DNA of 64,000 nucleotides. Origin: Methylobacter luteus IMV-B-3098 (lineage in GTDB: Bacteria > Pseudomonadota > Gammaproteobacteria > Methylococcales > Methylomonadaceae). The stretch is taken from assembly GCF_000427625.1 (NCBI RefSeq), contig NZ_KE386569.1:3044652-3108651 (forward strand). The letters run 5' to 3'. Below, piece after piece: positions 63,937-64,000 of the stretch (position 1 is its first letter; the number at the start of each line of letters is the position of its first letter). The notes under the pieces are model-generated. The model saw nothing but the letters and a program-made list of their open reading frames with translations, had not been told where the DNA came from and searched no databases. Both the position numbers and the translations under genes were made by a program.

Positions 63937-64000
63937 TCGAAGCCCCGGCGCAGATCTGGCTGGCCGTTGAACCGGTGGATCTGCGCCGCGGCATCGACGG
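63924..64000 (+). CDS. tnpB: IS66 family TnpB (N-terminal part, window edge)
   Basis: ATG at 63924 gives MPGLIEAPAQIWLAVEPVDL then RRGID and runs off the window. QIWLAVEPVDLRRGIDG is the invariant start of IS66 Orf2. A short frame, but the match is exact. Confidence 0.85.
   Translation, partial: MPGLIEAPAQIWLAVEPVDLRRGID

Overview
The window comes from an aerobic gammaproteobacterial methanotroph (order Methylococcales, type I). The diagnostic locus is a complete pmoCAB operon for particulate methane monooxygenase at 59.15-62.12 kb, with copper-site histidines visible in PmoB and the D/H/H cluster in PmoC. The chromosomal backbone at the left is ordinary for this group: the type IV pilus genes pilN-pilO-pilP-pilQ, the shikimate genes aroK-aroB followed by a DamX-like SPOR protein, hemE, a DUF411 metal-binding protein, glucokinase, alanine dehydrogenase and a tRNA-Thr(CGU).

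From 11.644 to 47.672 kb lies a 36 kb integrated element. It is bounded by 47-bp perfect direct repeats (the 3' part of tRNA-Thr and its copy), with a P4-type tyrosine integrase next to the right repeat and matching arm-type repeats near both ends. Its right half (26-47.5 kb) is a phage-satellite-like core: integrase, AlpA-like regulator, replication helicase, a zinc-finger/TOPRIM primase, two coiled-coil XRE regulators, a transglycosylase-domain structural protein, a secreted nuclease, and an operon of small proteins behind a strong promoter with a P4 CI-like terminated leader. The primase gene is cut by an IS1182-family insertion. The left half (11.7-26.1 kb) is a cargo region. It holds (i) an overlapping five-gene operon for a stator-type membrane machine (ExbB/MotA/ZorA-like and ExbD/MotB/ZorB-like subunits, a membrane-anchored VWA-like protein, a 4-TM coiled-coil protein and a 51-aa protein), (ii) a frameshifted PD-(D/E)XK nuclease and a DUF6988-like protein, (iii) an IS110 element and an IS3 element, the latter inserted in a two-TM protein gene, and (iv) a retron whose effector looks like a phosphoribosyltransferase plus winged helix. 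The stator operon is the best candidate for an undescribed, probably anti-phage, system; the retron looks like a family member with known relatives.

To the right of the element are an acyltransferase and a deep IS nest (49.2-54.8 kb). There an IS5-type transposase gene is split by an IS701/IS4-like relic, itself split by an IS256-type element whose right terminal repeat is split by a group II intron, with an IS982 copy beside it. Two secreted or anchored proteins of unknown role, a decayed IS3 element and another anchored protein precede pmoCAB. After pmoB the window ends in further IS5 and IS66 material, so the methane monooxygenase operon is flanked by insertion sequences on both sides.
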